Source: Achatina immaculata | Lineage: Eukaryota > Mollusca > Gastropoda > Stylommatophora > Achatinidae | Reading direction: 5' to 3' | Length of the DNA: 64,000 nt | NCBI GenBank assembly: GCA_009760885.1 | Contig: CM019719.1 | Span: 27,151,084-27,215,083 of the forward strand | Part shown: positions 11,225 to 23,800 of the stretch, in pieces | Position numbering within the stretch: position 1 is the stretch's first letter | How the letters are laid out: each line of letters begins with the position of its first letter | Program-made: the position numbers and the translations under genes | Notes under the pieces: generated by a model | What the model was told of the DNA's origin: nothing | What the model saw: the letters and a program-made list of their open reading frames with translations, nothing else | Databases searched by the model: none

Positions 11225-12060
11225 ATCTGCATGTCCCTTGTGGAACTTTGCCCCCCTAACAGCACTCCTGTAGGCCTCTCGGTTGTGAGCAAGATGGCCT
11301 GCTGCTGATCCATCTGCAGATTATCAACGATGTCTTGCAGCCATCTTCGCCTTGATCTTCCTCTCTTTCTTTTTTCCCATTATGTACCCTTCCAAGACTG
11401 TCTTTTCTAAATGATCATGTTTATTGTGTCCAAACTATTTAAGTTTTGCTCTGTTTAATCTTCTTCACTAGCCAGCCTTCTTCTTCAATATTAAGTTATT
11501 GTAGTATGGATATATGTGTATATATATACATATATATAAAATCTTTTTTGTGTGTCCATGATATTTGAAGAACTCTTCAGTAGCATATACATTCAAAGGC
11601 ACTTATGTTTCTCAGATCCTTTAAGTGTCCAGGTCTCACAGGCATATGTTGCGATAGGAAAGATGCATGCCCTTAAAAATCTTATTTATGTAGTTCTGTC
11701 TGCTACTCTCCACAGATTCTTTAGTTGTTTTACTTTTTGAAGAACGATTGATGTCCTCCTTTTAATTTCCCTCATTGTATCTCTATTATTAGATAGTAAT
11801 GATCCAAGATATTCAAAACTCTCCACCTCTTCCAAATTTACCTCACTGATAAATATTTCAGCTGCCTTATTTTTATTTTTTTTTTTGGTCAGTTGTCATC
11901 AATTTAGTTTTCTTCGCATTAAGATAGAGGTTTTGCTCTTCCCTATTCTTACGGACTGACATAATTAGTTTTTCCATCCTTTTTATGTTGTGGACAGTAA
12001 TACTGTGTCATCAGCATATCTAATCTCTGGTATTTCATAACCTCCAATTGTTATCTTATA
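11225..12060 (-). mobile_element. LINE family A fragment (RT fingers/palm to 3' end)
   Basis: On the minus strand the sequence near 12030 reads RYADDTVLLST, the reverse transcriptase catalytic motif. It continues through the C-terminal part to the RGRP-RW-Q-IVDN-LQMD block near 11300 and the family 3' end KLRKGHAD-like near 11230. Many frameshifts. The same family is at 26175-26650, 31808-32112 and 43060-43255. Confidence 0.75.
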
Positions 12061-12061
12061 T

Positions 12062-12310
12062 CCTTCCCGTGCCGTTAAATGTCATATAGGGCTCGCATAG
12101 TTGTTTGCCAAGTTTTCCTGTTCTCGGCGAGACTTTCGACTTCATCAAGGGATGTTATGCCCATTAAACTGACTTCTCTTAACAATGTTCTCTTTAAAGT
12201 GTTTCACGTTGTCAATATCTTTTTCTTCGGCCTGTTGTGCTCCACTTGATAGCTTGTTTTGGTATTCTCTGATTGTTTTGATTGTTACTGCATCGTAATA
12301 TTCTTTTGCC
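12062..12310 (-). mobile_element. LINE family B 3' end
   Basis: The minus strand ends EVESLAENRKTWQTTMRALY, then a stop and GGCACGGGAAGGATATAAGA. It directly abuts the family A fragment. It is the same end as at 37500-37640. Confidence 0.7.
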
Positions 12311-12314
12311 GATA

Positions 12315-12830
12315 GAATAACGTAGACATAATTAGAAATTCACGTTTAAATTTCCAGAACACTAAAAAGTATTATTCTCTACCAAGCTACAACAACGGGA
12401 TAACTTGAGCGCAGACTGTCAACTAGTGAATATAGTTTTTACCTTATTCAGGGGAAAGCACTCCACATGTTCAAATTAGTTCAAATTAATCTTAACATTA
12501 GCTCCCCTAGAGGAAATCTGGCCACCGTTAACGTGCCACAGATGTTGCACACATTAAGATATATTTTAAATTAACAGAATTACTCAATGTTTTTTTTTAA
12601 AAGAAGGAAAACAGAACTACCAAATAAACTGAGACAATTGGCCAGAAAAAAGGTCTGACCCACAAAACGTAACTGCCACAAAACACACACCACACGGTGT
12701 CTAGAGCTAAAAGTGAGAACCAGCCATACGCTTTCGCTTGTTTCCGTCATATTCTGTCAAGTTTTTATAATGTACCAGTCGTCTCGTTAGTTTACACAAT
12801 CTTCACAAGTCCTGTTTCCTGTTTCTGTAA
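12315..12830. other. no gene seen
   Basis: No supported feature. Confidence 0.4.
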
Positions 12831-12831
12831 C

Positions 12832-12837
<6 letters not shown>

Positions 12838-12888
<51 letters not shown>
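12838..12888. repeat. (TA)n microsatellite
   Basis: About 25 TA pairs, directly next to a family B 3' end. The tract may have grown from that element's tail. Confidence 0.92.
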
Positions 12889-12892
<4 letters not shown>

Positions 12893-12957
12893 CTTATATC
12901 CTTCCCGTGCCGCTAAACGTCACATAGGTCTCGCAAAGTAGTTCGCCAATTTTTCCT
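12889..12957 (-). mobile_element. LINE family B solo 3' end (about 65 bp)
   Basis: The minus strand reads TTGGCGAACTACTTTGCGAG, then the GTGACGTTTAGCGGCACGGG end. It is a severely 5'-truncated insertion. Confidence 0.65.
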
Positions 12958-12959
12958 GT

Positions 12960-13830
12960 AAGTATATATATATAAATAATCAAACACGAAACGATCTGGC
13001 TTGTGAACAGTAAATTTTTCTGGAGAAGTGAAGTGACCAAGTGGACCATGTGCTGACCTCTCACGGCTTGGCAGCTGCTTGCCATGGTTCAAGTTATGGT
13101 CATATTCTTCTTTCTCTTTCATCTAAAAAGTGCTCCACCTGCTGAATCTCCAAGATAAACCATATGAGACTGTACCCTATCACTTTACTTTCATAGCAAT
13201 GAGACCCACATCATAGGAGAACCATCGACATTAAGATAAAACCACACACGCAAAACATCTTTTTTCTGACCAGTCAAAGAAATGCGAGTCCTTCCAAGCT
13301 AACGTCATCTGGTGCCCCATAGGCAGGTGCTGGTGACCTTGATTCTCCACAGGCCGCAGCTAATATATGAATAATAATAATAATAATACTTCTTTATGTC
13401 TAATGTAAAAATTCTGAAGCAAGTAGATGCCAAAGTTGTATGCTGAAGTTGACAAATATCACTCTTTCAAGGGGGCTTCTCCTGTGGCCAGATCTACTGT
13501 TTGGTTACCATAATCACCCGCAATAACAAATCATGTTTGTGCTTGAAAATTCTGTATTCATGTTTAGCTCTCATAGTTTTCAAAATGACATACTGTTCAT
13601 ATACAGTGTCTCTCCATGTATCACATTCCTAAGCCAGTTCTTCCAACTCTTCTGGCTGATGGGGGAAAAAAATCTCTCGTTGACGCCTTACAAATATCCT
13701 CATATCTTAGTTCTGAACAACCTCATCGTCTCATTCCCTCTACAAGTTTGCCACACAGTATTTACTTCTGGAAACGGAGGTCATCCATTCTTAAAAACAG
13801 ACAGAGGTGTATATTTCAGTTTTATTAAAA
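12960..13830. other. no gene seen; (AAT)n at 13373-13388
   Basis: No supported feature. Confidence 0.4.
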
Positions 13831-13915
13831 AAAAAAAAAAAAGATAGAAAGGGTGAGGAAAGTGGCAGAAGCAAGAATGACAGAAAGTAAGATGAGCAAG
13901 TATAAATGAAGAACA
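13826..13915 (+). repeat. repeat G, copy 1 (unclassified)
   Basis: An A run, then GATAGAAAGGGTGAGGAAAG and TGGCAGAAGCAAGAATG, ending TATAAATGAAGAACAT. It matches 43838-43911 in the same orientation with few differences. Confidence 0.6.
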
Positions 13916-14383
13916 TATTCTACTCTGCTACCTGTGATCATCTCTTTACTCATTCACCCTTTCATTTCTTCTGTTCTTGTCAATGTAGTTTCTGCTTTCC
14001 CTCTACATTAACTCCCATCTTTCATCCTTTTTTACAACATGCCCAGCCATTTTAGTCTCTATCTGCTGAGTATGGTCATGAAAGATGGAAACTTACCACA
14101 TTCCAACATCTCAAAGATGATTATCTTATCCTGACACCAGATGTTCATTATTTTGTGAAGACAGCACAGAAATTTATTAACAGAACTCTGAATAAAAGAC
14201 TTCCACCACTACTTTACTATATATGTTCTGCACCATTAATACATCAATATCTGTGAAAAATTGTGTTATTTTGTTCAGAACTAACTTATGAACACTTGTT
14301 CAGAACTAACTTGTGAACACTTTCACAAATTAGAAATGCATAAACATACAGCTTCTCTGCACACAAAATACATGAACTTCATT

Positions 14384-14665
14384 GCTTGGACTACACACTG
14401 AACAAATACCTTACAACATTAACATCTTCATCATTTCACTGTTTGGACCACACATTGAACAAATATCTTACAACATTAACATCTTCATCATTTCACTGCT
14501 TGGACTACACACTGAACAAATACCTCACAACATTAACATCTTCATCATTTCACTGCATGGACCACACACTGAACAAATACCTTACAATATTAACATCTTC
14601 ATCATTTCACTGGTTGGACCACACACTGAACAAATACCTTACATCATTAACATCTTCATTATAAA
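14384..14665. repeat. 57-bp minisatellite, 5 copies
   Basis: The unit begins CTTGGACTACACACTGAACA and ends TCTTCATCATTTCACTG. Since 57 is divisible by 3, two long phantom frames overlap it. Confidence 0.95.
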
Positions 14666-14669
14666 CAAA

Positions 14670-15440
14670 AATGAAAACATCAAGGTTTAGGTCAGTTCTG
14701 GCCACTGGGAGAACCCAAAGACCTGATAAGGGAAAATGAAGCCCCAGGGAAATATCAGAAACAACTCAAAAAAAAAGTTTTTGTGGGTGCTAAGAATGTG
14801 ATCCAGAGTGGCAGCGGCAGCCTGAAATAGTTTGAGAACTGCTAGTTTTGATGGTTGTGAAAAAAAAGAATAAGGAAGAAGAGCCTCAAAATAACACAGG
14901 CATAAACATGAGAGAGTTGTACTTGTATGTCCTCTGTGAATGAAACTTTCTAACAGGTCACACAATCACCCAGAGACAGAAGGGCAGTCCAGTAACCACT
15001 TGGTCATGAAGCCATCCTGCAAGTGTTTAGCGCACTGTTCTCTCACAGTTGCTCATTCTGCTAAGATATGAAGACTGATTCTCAGTCACCCATGAAATTT
15101 TTCTTTCTCTTATGTATTTGTATGTTTTTTTTTTGCTTTGTTTTTTTTTGCAATTTCCCAGCCTTGTTTTTTACAGACATCATCTTATCAGAACAATGAC
15201 CTGAAACCTGAAACAAGTATCAATCAATAGAACTTTTTAACACAAGCACTGACATACACATATCTGCACATACTATTTTACAAATGTGATATGAAAGACC
15301 TGGCCATAGATCCAATATTATGTGAATAAGTCAATAACATAGAAACATGAAAAAACTCCTTCCTTCGTGTTATTATATCTTCCTGGAATATCTTTACTGC
15401 AGATATGATATACTTAGCAGCTAATGCAGTGAAGCTGCTG
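14670..15440. other. no gene seen
   Basis: No supported feature. Confidence 0.4.
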
Positions 15441-15443
15441 AAG

Positions 15444-15630
15444 AATGAGTACTGCACTGACTTAGGAGTGGGTTATGGGTGGCTGGTTTAATGAGCACTG
15501 CACTGACTTAGGAGTGGGTTATGGGTGGCTGGTTTAATGAGCACTGCATTGACTTAGGAGTGGGTTATGGGTGGCTGGTTTAATGAGCACTGCATTGACT
15601 TTGAAATGGGTGACGGGTGGCTGGTTTGCA
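15444..15630. repeat. 46-bp minisatellite, 4 copies
   Basis: The unit begins TGAGCACTGCACTGACTTAG and ends GGGTGGCTGGTTTAA. Confidence 0.93.
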
Positions 15631-15631
15631 G

Positions 15632-16200
15632 ACTCAAGAGTGTACCCAAAAAGCAAGCTTCTTTGTGGACTCCACCACCACGGAGACAATGGCAAGCCCT
15701 GCCCTGTCAGCCAGGCTGTGAATGTTGATGGAGCACCGATGGAGAAGTAAAACAAGGTCCAGGTCAGCTCTGGTTGGCTGGTCTAAGTCATCTTTGCTCC
15801 ACTTTCATCATGCAGAGGAAAGACAACCATCAAGAAATGCAAGACAATGATCTTGCATTATGGGCAAATCATTCCACAATCAAATGCTAATGCAGCTACT
15901 ACTGCCTCTACCACCACACACTGTATAATTATGAGCACAAGAGGATGAAGGAACAACTGATCTTTGTAAATAATCTCTGTCTTACAACAATCATGTATCT
16001 ATTGCTTCTGTTGCATGATGGTAATAAAAGCAGTGGTTTTGCTGCTCCTTACAGCATCTTCCCTGAGCTGAATCTTCTTAGCTCCTTCTATGATGTTTAT
16101 GCTGGAAAAAAATGCTAGCACTACTAAACTAAACCTTTTATGTTTACATTGAGAAATGCTTGCAGAAATATGCTCTGAACACATGTTAAAATACTGGCAT
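15632..16200. other. no gene seen
   Basis: No supported feature. Confidence 0.4.
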
Positions 16201-16219
16201 GCTATACTCCAATAGGTAT

Positions 16220-16476
16220 CTGAATGGTGAAGTGGTTAGTGCACTAGTCTCTCATGGTGAAGGTTTGGGGTTCAAATACAACCAGAGGCACCTCAGTTAC
16301 CCAGAAATAGATACCTGGCTTCTTCTGTATCTGAGGAAGGATATGCAGCAAAGCATAATGCTGACCATATTGCCCTCTAGTGTGCTGACAAGTGAAGGAA
16401 AATATGGATTATGACACCATATCCCTAGATTTCTCCATGACAAATTACCGTTACCGTTACCTTTTTTTTTTTTTAA
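16220..16476 (+). mobile_element. SINE1 with imperfect 15-bp target duplication
   Basis: The head TGAATGGTGAAGTGGTTAGT is A-box-like, and GGGTTCAAATACAACC is the B-box. The tail is TACCGTTACC followed by a T run. The flanks TACTCCAATAGGTAT (16205-16219) and TACTCTAATACCTAT (16477-16491) match at 12 of 15 bases. Confidence 0.8.
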
Positions 16477-16639
16477 TACTCTAATACCTATGAACAAAAA
16501 ATGCTCTTTAACACAACTTTTTTTCACTTTTTTTTCTATCTAGAAGAATTCTTGAAATAATTGGCTTTTCTCAGAAAAAATGTACCAACTATATAGCTCA
16601 TGATACATTAGGACAGGGATCCTCAAACAATGAAGAATT

Positions 16640-16865
16640 CTCCCTACCCTTCGAAGGGAAACTGGGTTCTGATATTGATAAATTCAGAATGCTGAAATAC
16701 TGATCTTTCCACAAACCTCATTTCTACATATTGTACATAATCTACAGGACACCATACTTGATCATCATCACTGCACTCCAGACATGTCCATAGGTGCTCT
16801 AATCTCCTCCTCAATATACCCCTCATATACAGCAACTTCGCATACCAAATCGGTGCCGACTGATG
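16640..16865 (-). repeat. recurrent EHI-CPEC reading frame, copy 1
   Basis: The minus strand reads YMRGILRRRLEHLWTCLECS. It aligns with the ends of the frames at 34650-34928 (VLEWKVEHIRECPECGD) and 57776-57964 (MLQDVAEHICSCPEFSD). This is the least preserved of the three. Confidence 0.4.
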
Positions 16866-16919
16866 ATTTCTCTCATATGTGCTGGGAATACCACTCAGTC
16901 CTTGCAGTGTCATTCTTCA

Positions 16920-17620
16920 TTCTCAACTCATAAATCCGAGACAGCAATGTTAAGTCACCTCTCTCAAAGTCCTCTGATCTTTCAAGCTCCCTGTGGGGCA
17001 TTAACAATGTCAGCACAATCCATCAGCTGGCCATCATCTACGGTGGCGAAAACAGCCAATCTATCAGCTCTCATTGTCCTAGACCCCACCATGACCTGGT
17101 AAGAAAATGAAGCTGACACTGAATCTCTGACCTCTGCAAGGACCCTAGCCACTGCCTGTGCACCAATCCCATCTGAACCTTTCGGATCATGCTCACTGAG
17201 CTGCTATGCATACATACACGGGAGTTCATTTACTATTATTTCCAACTGTTGTAATAAGTTCATTTTTCAGCTGCTAAGTCATACTAGTATGCTGACACTT
17301 TTTGTACCTATGTGCCACACATGAGCTCAAAAAGTTTAGTGATCGCTGCTCAAAATTTTTTGTCTAAAAACGTCAGTAAAATGTGTTTCTCCAAGACAGT
17401 CTTAAACATAAAAAATTATCTTTAAATGTCTGAACTATGACAATAAACTTAAAAACAAAAACAAAAAAAATCAGAACAATTTACTACAAAATGAACCCAA
17501 AAAAACCACAAACATAGAAAAGCTTCATTTATCAGCTGTGTGTTTTAATGGTTTCTTGTGTACAATAAATTACTAGTGATGATTTCAGAAAGTTGTGACT
17601 GACATGTCAGTGTTTCTCAT
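16920..17620. other. no feature seen; downstream of FBXL15
   Basis: AT-rich. It may include the FBXL15 3' UTR; candidate poly(A) signals were not resolved. Confidence 0.35.
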
Positions 17621-17623
17621 GGA

Positions 17624-17813
17624 CTAGAGCACCAGGTTAATACGACATGGATTACTCATATACTGCTCCAGTCTATGATGGTGATTCCCAGGGGGCGGAG
17701 CCTTGTCTATTAGGACCCTTTTCATGCGTAAATAGCCCAAACTATCTTCTGTGATATCCCGACACTCTCGCACTTGCAAGCCTTTTAGCATTGGACAGTA
17801 CTGTGACAGCAGC
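17624..17813 (-). CDS. FBXL15: FBXL15 coding exon 3 (C-terminus and stop)
   Basis: 190 nt. The acceptor reads TCATATGCAG. It codes for the last leucine-rich repeat (YCPMLKGLQVRECRDITEDS) and a tail of about 35 residues ending in INLVL, with TAG at 17626-17624. The tail resembles the C-terminal extension of vertebrate FBXL15 in place and length. Confidence 0.82.
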
Positions 17814-20800
17814 CTGCATATGACAAAATGTACTGCATTAAAATTTGCTCTATTTATAAAATTTATTAAAATTTAGTATGTAGCAATTTGTTCCAGTTAT
17901 GAAATTTAATAAAAGTCCTATACATGAATTTGTTCTACTTATAAAAATGTTAACAAAATCACATTTTTTTCCCCCAACATTTAACAGAATGTACCATACA
18001 ACATCTCATTTATAACTTTTAACAAAATGTGTGAAGTTTTCAAACTTTTCATTATGTACAATGTTCTCCAGAATATTCAAGTTTCTCAATACAGTTGCTT
18101 TGAAACTTTCAAATTATGCACTGATTATAGAAAAGCTTTCAAATGAGACACTAATCACAATATTCATGTAGGTAGATACACAGCAGTTTTAAAATTATGT
18201 ACACAATATATCATACCATTATGACTACGCATAAGTCTCATATTTAAGTTATGTAAAACATGCACAAGCAGATGTGCTCAGGCCAAGTCAGCATTCCAAA
18301 AAATGAGAAACATCTTGTGCAACAGATCCATATCAATGGAAACAAGATTCCGAGTACTTAAATGTTACATCGAGCCAATCTTGTTTTATGAGTGTGAAGC
18401 ATGGTCCATGAATAAGACAGTACAGCAAGAAATGGAGGCCATGGAAATGTGGTTCATAAGAAGGATGTTGAAGGTACCATGGACAGCTAAGAAAACCAAT
18501 GAAGAAGTCTTAAGAGAGGCTGGAGTTAAAAGGCAAATTACAGCAAAGATCAGAGGCAGACAAGCGAGATTTGTAGGAAATTTTCTGAGAAGAGGAAAAC
18601 TGGAACACACTGTGGCAACTGGAAAAAACGAGGTAAGAAAGACAGAGGAAGACAGAGAAAGAAGTTAATGGATGGGCTGTCAGTGTGGCTAGGAAGAAAG
18701 TCACCAGCGGATCTCATAATCAAGTCTAAAGACAGGGAATGGTGGAGAGAAATGATCGCCTACGCCACACGGCACGGCACTTGATTGATTGATTGATGCA
18801 CCCTAGTTTTCTGACATGAGATCCCAAAAACTATTGCATGATGTGGGGCAGAGCTTTATTAACCAATCCCTGTTCATTTACACCTGAATGATGCAGTGAT
18901 TAATATGGTACTCTATTAATATGCTACTCTCTCACTTTGAAGTCAATGCTTCAAGTCTGACTGGAGGTGCCCCCAATTTGCCCTGCTGTTGAAATGTGTA
19001 CTTGGCTCTTTTCAGATCTTAGGAAGGATAGGTGGCCAGATGTGGCACTGACCACATCACCCTCTATCAGGTCAAAGAAAATATGGACACTAAAACCATA
19101 TGCCTAAGCTGCTACTACCTAAGTTCTCTAGGTAACTATTTGGCACGATACAATGATTTTTTCCTGTTCACTACTGAAACCAAATCTTCAGTTTTTTAAA
19201 AGCTGTCACAGACAAGGGATTCCAGTTTGTTTTTGTTTTTTTTTTAAGAAAAAAACTGTTTTACTATAGGTAAACAAGTAATTCAGGCAGATTTAATCCA
19301 AGTTTGTTTTTTAAACAAATTAATTTAATAAAGGAATTTTACATTAAAACAAGAAGTGCAAGGAAACTAGTCCATGCAACACAAACACTGTTGCTGTTAC
19401 TATGGCTGATTATGCAAATTCAACATTGGTAGAATCAGTCAAAAATAGCACTAAGACAGACACCAAAGGGCAACAGAAATAAGGGTAGACCAAAGGAGGC
19501 ATGGACCAGAAAAAAAAAAAAAAAAGGCAAAGGACAGGCATTTGTGGAAAACCCTTGCGGAAGTTAATTGTACCTTGGGTAATTAAGGTTTAAAAGGAGA
19601 GAGAATCAGCCATGAGAAGAACTGCTCAGCAAAAAAACCCACTACAGCCGACAGATATCAGCTTCAAAAGCGTCCTCTTAGACAAGAAGTTCCAATTATT
19701 TTTTTTAAAATAATAATAATGAAGCAATGAAAACGTGTGAAAAACAAAATAAACATGATGATAAAACAGTCAAAACAAGACTTGGATATATCGAATTTAA
19801 AAGCATGTCTCTACTTTTTAAAAAAATGAATGGGGATCAGGTTCTGTCATAAAAAAAAACCCCATTATTTTATCATGTCTCATGAGAGGATATAAACTTG
19901 ACTTACTTCGATGTTTAAATTACCAAACCCTTAAGCTATAATTTAGCCTGTTTTCTACGCATGCCTTCACAACCCTTAAGCTAACTCTACCAAGCTGTTG
20001 TGTACTGAACTACCTGGGAATGCTGACCTGGCTTCAGTTACTGCTGTAACACTAATGAAGTATATGCTTGTTACCATATAGGGAGTGGATTAAAATAAAC
20101 TAAAATCTCAGATTAGACCAAATCACAGGCTTTTCAGCTGGCTTCACTAACATGAGAAACACATCATGCCCTATCTCATAATATCCAGAATTCTAGGAAT
20201 ATAGTTGAGACGGCTTGCAGGGTGACATCTTCAGACATATAAAATTATATATGAAATTCTCTGTCATATTTCGATGACATAAAATAGCTACAAACAAACC
20301 AAAGAAGGGACTCATACATAGTTGGGCAAGACATAACTTCCATTTGTTTCGCATGGTTTGGGTCATCTTATTTCCAGTCCTGGATGAAGCTCTATTTTCC
20401 ATCCATCTGTGACAACATGTAACGCTAGGCTCAGACCAGCTACCAGTCCCAGACTTAATGCCTGATGTGACACTCTCCTGTAAGCCAATCTCCACAAAAT
20501 GACATACTATACATAACCTGTCCTGCAGTTACCTGTCTGGAGTTGTTTAGAGCTGTCTGATTTAGAAGCATTCAAGATCATATGCTTATTCGATATCCGC
20601 AGATGATTAGATGTTTTAAGAGTCCTTGTACATGAGGAAATCTGGACAGTAGTCTTATTTCATGATTCACCTGTTTACATCAGTTTCTGGTTAAACTGTA
20701 GACAGAGCTGCCCTACGGACAATAAAACCTGTTGAACCTGGCAGGATTCCTTTATGTTTGACATCTTTGTTCTTATTATTTTTGTGATGGAGCAGAAAGC

Positions 20801-23800
20801 ACATTGAAAATGAATCTGTTATGACATGTACAGGGACAATAGGTCAAATACCTCTTAAAAATTTCCCCAAAAAGAGTTAGGCAACAGACATGACTAAATG
20901 GCCATGCAGGGATAATAGGTCAAATATCTCAGCTTCCCCAAGGTTTGGGCAAAAGACATGACTAAATGGCCATGTAGGGACAATAGGTCAAATACCTCAG
21001 CTTCTCCAAGAAGGTTTGGGCAACAGACATGACTAAATGGCCATGTAGGGACAATAGGTCAAATACCTCAGCTTCTCCAAGAAGGTTTTGGCAACAGACA
21101 TGACTAAATGGCCATGTAGGGACAATAGGTCAAATACCTCAGCTTCCCCAAGAAGGTTTAGGCAACAGACATGACTAAATGACCATGTAGGGACAATATG
21201 TCAAATACCTAGGCTTCCCTATGAAGTCATGTCAACCTCCTCCCACTACCTAATTCTACCATTTCAGTCTACAAACTCCCACCACCACTCAGCGTACATC
21301 AACATGCTACTGATAAATAACATCAACTTACATGGCCACGGATCACACTTACTTGATGGAGCTATCTGTCACCCTCCAACAACCTCTGATGCATAGATGG
21401 ACCAGGTTAGGACAGCAGTGTGCAACTGCTCCCACTGCTCTATCAGTTAATCCATAAAGGTTGGCCAGTAGGAGATGTTTCAAACTGTGGATTTCAAACC
21501 AAATGATTATTAGTATAATATACTGTTTAAAATAAATGCAAAATAAATAATCATAAACTAAAACAAGCATGAAATCCATTTAAAAAAATACTCTGCATCT
21601 GGCAAGTGGCAGAAGAAAATAATGGCATGAATAAGATGTGGCAATCATCTGTGTATTGAATGCCACAGACGCAGAACTGCAGTCAAAGATGATGATAGAC
21701 TAGATGGGGCTTCAGTTTCCAAAAATGCTGAAAAATGTATCCAGGTTTGTCTATCATTATTATATGGATGTCTGAGTGGTGAAGTGGTTAGTGCACTGGT
21801 CTCTCATGGCGAAGGTCAGGGGTCTGAATCTGGCCAGAGGCACCCCAGTCACCCAGCTGTAGAAATGGGTATCTGACTTCAGTTGGGGAAGGAAAGGCGG
21901 CCAGGCATGATACTGACCAAATCACCCTCTAGTGTGCTGACAGGTCAACGAAAATATGGGCACTAACACCATATCCCTATGTGCATCTAAGGCATGACAG
22001 GATTACCTTTACCTTTTTTTTTTATCATTATTATTATATACAAAACAGGATAGTGTTGCAATCACACTTCTCCATCTTGTGTGATCCTTGGGTTTTCGAT
22101 CAAATCAAATGCTTTTTTTTTTTTCCATGCCACTGAGATATTTTTCTCTTTTCCCTCCTCTCCTCCTTTCGTCATTTGAATTTTCCTGTCATTACTAAGT
22201 TCATAACATCCAAGAAATTTTGACTGTCTTTTTTTTTCTTATCATTTCAACTAGTTTTTGTTGCTCTGAAATGCCTTTGAGGACCTCCTTGTTTGTTAGG
22301 TTTTTTTTTTTTCTGTCTGTCTTAGATATCTGTTGCATCTTTCTATAAAACCATATCTCTGTTGCTTCCAATTTCTTTGTCATCTTTCTGTTAACTATGT
22401 TTCACAATCATAAACCAATACTTGGGCTATATAGTACTGTAATATTTTTTTCCTCAATTTAAGGAACATCATCTTATTTGTCAGTACCTTCGTGTCATAA
22501 AAAGATGTATTTGCCTTATTTACTCATGGTGTTATTTCAATTGTGCACTTGCCATCAGCTGTTGTTGTTCCAAGGTAAATGAATTTATTTACCTGTGTGT
22601 TTTCCCGTTTGAAAGTGTGTTACACTTTGGCATACTTACTTTTTTAAAAATATTACCACTGTTTCTGTTCTGCTGCTTTTTAGCTCTAGGCCTCTTTCAC
22701 GGCTCTCTCCAATCATCTTCTTCACAAGTTTCTGCAAAATGCTTTCACTTTCTGCTATTAGAACAGTGTCATCTGCATATCTCAGGTTACTGATATAATG
22801 GCCCTCTCATTTTTATTTCTCTCAAGTTTTTAATGCCTCTCATGACTTTGTTGCTTTATAATGAGAATATTTTTTTTTTCAGGTGACAACACACACCTTT
22901 GTATTGTACCTTGTTTCATGTCCAGATGTTCACCTATGTCATTGTTCACCTGTACTCCTGCTCTTCGATTCCAGAACATATTCTTAATTCTCATATCTTT
23001 ACCATCTATATTAAGTTCTTCTATTACATCTTCAACTGGAACATCATTTGACAAGGGAATGACAGTATGGCAGTAGTTCTTTGTTTTCCACTCAATATGT
23101 ATACAGTTTCTCCACTAGCCTTTGTCTAAAGGGACTAACCCACAAGACAGTGGGTTACTGGCTTTGATATGCTGCTGTATATTCAGATATTCACAGCTGA
23201 CCTCTGTATCTAGAAACTGTGCCACCATCCACAACCCAGGAGGTTCAGAAAAACAGGCCCCCCCCCCCACATGATGTCAATCAGAAACTTGCTATTAAAG
23301 AGGTTTGAAAAGCAGTAGAAACATCATATGGGTCTTGTCATGACATTCTGATAAGCGCTTTTGGGCTAGAGTCGTATTGCCGCAAAGTTTGTTTCTTGGT
23401 GTTGGTGCCCATATTTTCCGCAGAATCTAAAAATGTGAATCTCAGAAAGACTCAGTTTTCTTGTTCTCACATTGTTTATGTCTGCCTTTCTGTTTCTTGA
23501 ATAAACTGTACTGCTTCTGTTGTTCCTGTGTAGAGCAGCACAATTTGTATCTTTGACTAGTTTCACTGGGTCAGCAGTGGTTTCTTGTTGGTGCCAGTTT
23601 GGAGCTGTTTTGGCTTGTTTCTCAGCTTCCAAATCAAAGAATGAAGCAAAATAAGTAAATAACATTCTAATATCTGAGAATGATATGAGGTATGTTAACG
23701 GAAAATAACATTTTTCAATTTACCTTGGTGAAATCTGTACAAGCTGAATCACCAGGTCATCGTCCAGGTTCCAGCACCCAGATATGTCCAGATATTCCAG

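Noticed and set aside
14382..14690. 102- and 92-codon frames over the 57-bp array
   Set aside because: Same cause: a period divisible by 3 keeps two frames open at once.
16220..16290. tRNA gene
   Set aside because: A- and B-boxes are present, but the sequence does not fold into a proper cloverleaf and continues into a SINE body with target duplication.
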